In this document: piece by piece, positions 5,204 through 6,550 of the stretch
How the letters are laid out: each line of letters opens with the position of its first letter
Position numbering within the stretch: position 1 is the first letter of the stretch
Assembly (NCBI GenBank): GCA_031254155.1
Contig: JAIRVA010000339.1
Coordinates: forward strand, 1-6,550
Length of the DNA: 6,550 nucleotides
Source of the DNA: Propionibacteriaceae bacterium
GTDB lineage: Bacteria; Actinomycetota; Actinomycetes; Propionibacteriales; Propionibacteriaceae
Direction of reading: 5' to 3'
Made by a program: the position numbers and the translations under genes
The notes under the pieces: model-generated
Database searches by the model: none
What the model saw: only the letters and a program-made list of their open reading frames with translations
Told to the model about the DNA's origin: nothing

Positions 5204-6550
5204 CCAACCGGATCCGCCAGCGCCTGATCACGTACTTAGGCGCGGGCTTCCTGATCATGTCCATCGCGCTCGGGGCAGCGTACTATTTCATGTTTGCGGC
5301 CTATCACACGGACGTCCACCGCAGCGAGCTCGAGGACTCGGCGGCGCAGATCAGCCAGAGCGTGGCGGCCCTCTATCCGCTGGACGGGAACGCGGCGTAC
5401 ACCACGTACCTCCAGGCGCTGCACGACATGACAATGGCCGATGTCTGGTTCGTTGACACCTCCGGGCAGACTCTGGGCCACACCGCTAACGGCAATTCAC
5501 CACGTAGTCTGCCCGATTGGGCGGACGACGTGATCGACCGCGCGCTGGCGGGGCACAACATGGCGAGCGAGTGCGTCGGCGGCTGGCGGGGCCGGTCGGC
5601 CGTGGTCGTCGCCCAGCCGATCACGCTGGCGGACGGCCAGGTGGTGGGGGCGGTGGTCTTGTACGACCAGATCACGACCATTGCCAGTACGCTGGAGTCG
5701 CTCGCCCTGGCGCTCGGATTTACCCTTGTCCTGGGCATTGCCGCGGTCTTCCTGGTCTCCGGCATCCTGGCCCGGCGCTTCACGACCCCGCTGTCGACCA
5801 TGAAGGCCGCCGCGCTGCGGGTCCGCGCGGGTGACTTGAGCGCGACAACCAACGTACGCCAGGACGACGAGATCGGCGAACTCGCCGAGGCCCTGGACGA
5901 CATGACCGCCCAGTTGTCGGCCCGTTCCGTCGAAGCCGAGACCGCGACCAGGCAGCGCGGTGATGTCGTGTCGACCATCTCGCACGAGTTGCGGACGCCG
6001 GTGACCGTGCTCCGGGGATCGCTGGAGGCGCTGTGCGATGGTACGGTGACCGCGCCGGCCCAGGTTGACGACTACCACCATGAGTTACTGTCTGAGGCCA
6101 TCCTGCTCGAGCGGCTCGTGAACGACCTGCTCGACCTGACGAGCCTCCAGAACCCGGACTTCACCATGGACATGGCCGATCTCGATTTCACCGACGTCGC
6201 CGACGATGCGCTGCGCTCCGTCCGGCACACAGCCGAGGTGGCGGGGATCAGCCTCGACTACGAGTGCAACCTCGTCGGCCCGATCCCCTTCCACGGTGAT
6301 TACGGCCGACTGCGGCAGTTGCTCGTGATTATCCTTGACAACGCCATCAAGTTCTCGCCGCGCGGGGCCCGGATCCACGTCCGTCTTGACCGCTCGACCT
6401 GGTCGGTCCAGGATCACGGGTCGGGTATCGACCCCGACCACCTCCCCCACGTCTTCGAGCGCTTCCAACGCGACCACTCGGAGATCAACAAAGACGGTAC
6501 GGGACTCGGCCTTGCCATCGCCAAAAACATCGCCGACCGCCACGGCGTCC
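5200..6550 (+). CDS. Sensor histidine kinase, C-terminus cut by the window end
   Basis: The first 450 residues of a membrane sensor kinase; only a short C-terminal tail should be missing. Domain order: TM1 (about 11-33), extracytoplasmic sensor region (about 35-165) containing DVWFVDTSGQ and VVVAQPITLADGQVVGAVVLYD, which resembles a PAS/Cache-like fold; TM2 (about 166-189); HAMP (about 190-241, with TTPLSTMKAAALRVRAGDL and DEIGELAEALDDM); HisKA with the H box SHELRTPV and phosphorylated H262; then the HATPase_c domain with N box DNAIKFSP (N381), G1 DHGSGIDP (D405), F box VFERFQR and G2 GTGLGLAI. All catalytic boxes are present, so it should autophosphorylate and pass phosphate to D51 of the regulator it overlaps. 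The start ATG at 5200 overlaps the regulator's TGA. The ligand is unknown; the sensor region is about 130 residues with a single Cys (C125). Confidence 0.95.
   Translation, partial: MTNRIRQRLITYLGAGFLIMSIALGAAYYFMFAAYHTDVHRSELEDSAAQISQSVAALYPLDGNAAYTTYLQALHDMTMADVWFVDTSGQTLGHTANGNSPRSLPDWADDVIDRALAGHNMASECVGGWRGRSAVVVAQPITLADGQVVGAVVLYDQITTIASTLESLALALGFTLVLGIAAVFLVSGILARRFTTPLSTMKAAALRVRAGDLSATTNVRQDDEIGELAEALDDMTAQLSARSVEAETATRQRGDVVSTISHELRTPVTVLRGSLEALCDGTVTAPAQVDDYHHELLSEAILLERLVNDLLDLTSLQNPDFTMDMADLDFTDVADDALRSVRHTAEVAGISLDYECNLVGPIPFHGDYGRLRQLLVIILDNAIKFSPRGARIHVRLDRSTWSVQDHGSGIDPDHLPHVFERFQRDHSEINKDGTGLGLAIAKNIADRHGV

Noticed and set aside
5373..6543. Minus-strand frames of 150-200 codons opposite the histidine kinase
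   Set aside because: They are antisense to a kinase with all its catalytic boxes intact and show no domain of their own.
1..6550. CRISPR arrays, tRNA or rRNA genes, insertion sequences
   Set aside because: I saw no regularly spaced short repeats, no cloverleaf-like segment with a CCA end, no rRNA-like sequence, and no transposase or terminal inverted repeats.

Overview
The window looks like chromosomal DNA of a high-GC Gram-positive bacterium (Actinomycetota). The reasons are a GC content in the low to mid 60s percent, GC-rich third codon positions, GTG starts, an actinobacterial-style secreted CAP-domain protein with Ig-like repeats, and an OmpR/histidine kinase pair. I cannot name the genus. 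The tetramer GTAC is unusually common throughout (about 69 by hand count against roughly 20-25 expected).

Layout: (1) Positions 40-2307, minus strand: a secreted, probably membrane-tethered CAP/SCP-like surface protein. It has a signal peptide, a CAP domain, a beta-sandwich region, four Ig-like modules, a Thr/Pro/Gly/Ser-rich stalk, and a C-terminal transmembrane helix with an Arg tail but no LPXTG motif. (2) Positions about 2377-2650, plus strand: a broken coding remnant whose readable part carries a D...ExK pattern like PD-(D/E)xK nucleases. (3) Positions 2695-3621, plus strand: a polytopic DUF1295 (steroid 5-alpha-reductase/ICMT-like) membrane enzyme, probably translated from a leaderless or near-leaderless transcript. 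(4) Positions 3622-3736: an intergenic stretch with a stem-loop and an 11-bp-spaced GTCACA direct repeat just upstream of a -10-like element. (5) Positions 3737-4516: an unrecognised 259-residue ORF with a good Shine-Dalgarno but weak coding bias. (6) Positions 4529-6550: an OmpR-family response regulator overlapping by ATGA with a membrane histidine kinase that runs off the window end.

The most coherent system here is the putative operon 'unknown ORF - response regulator - histidine kinase'. The direct repeat in front of it is a natural candidate for the regulator's own binding site. A related motif (TTGACACACC versus TTGTCACACC) in the promoter of the divergently placed surface-protein gene hints, weakly, that the two-component system may also control the surface protein. 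The unknown ORF could be a new accessory protein of the sensor system, a decaying gene, or a long untranslated leader. The sequence alone does not decide.
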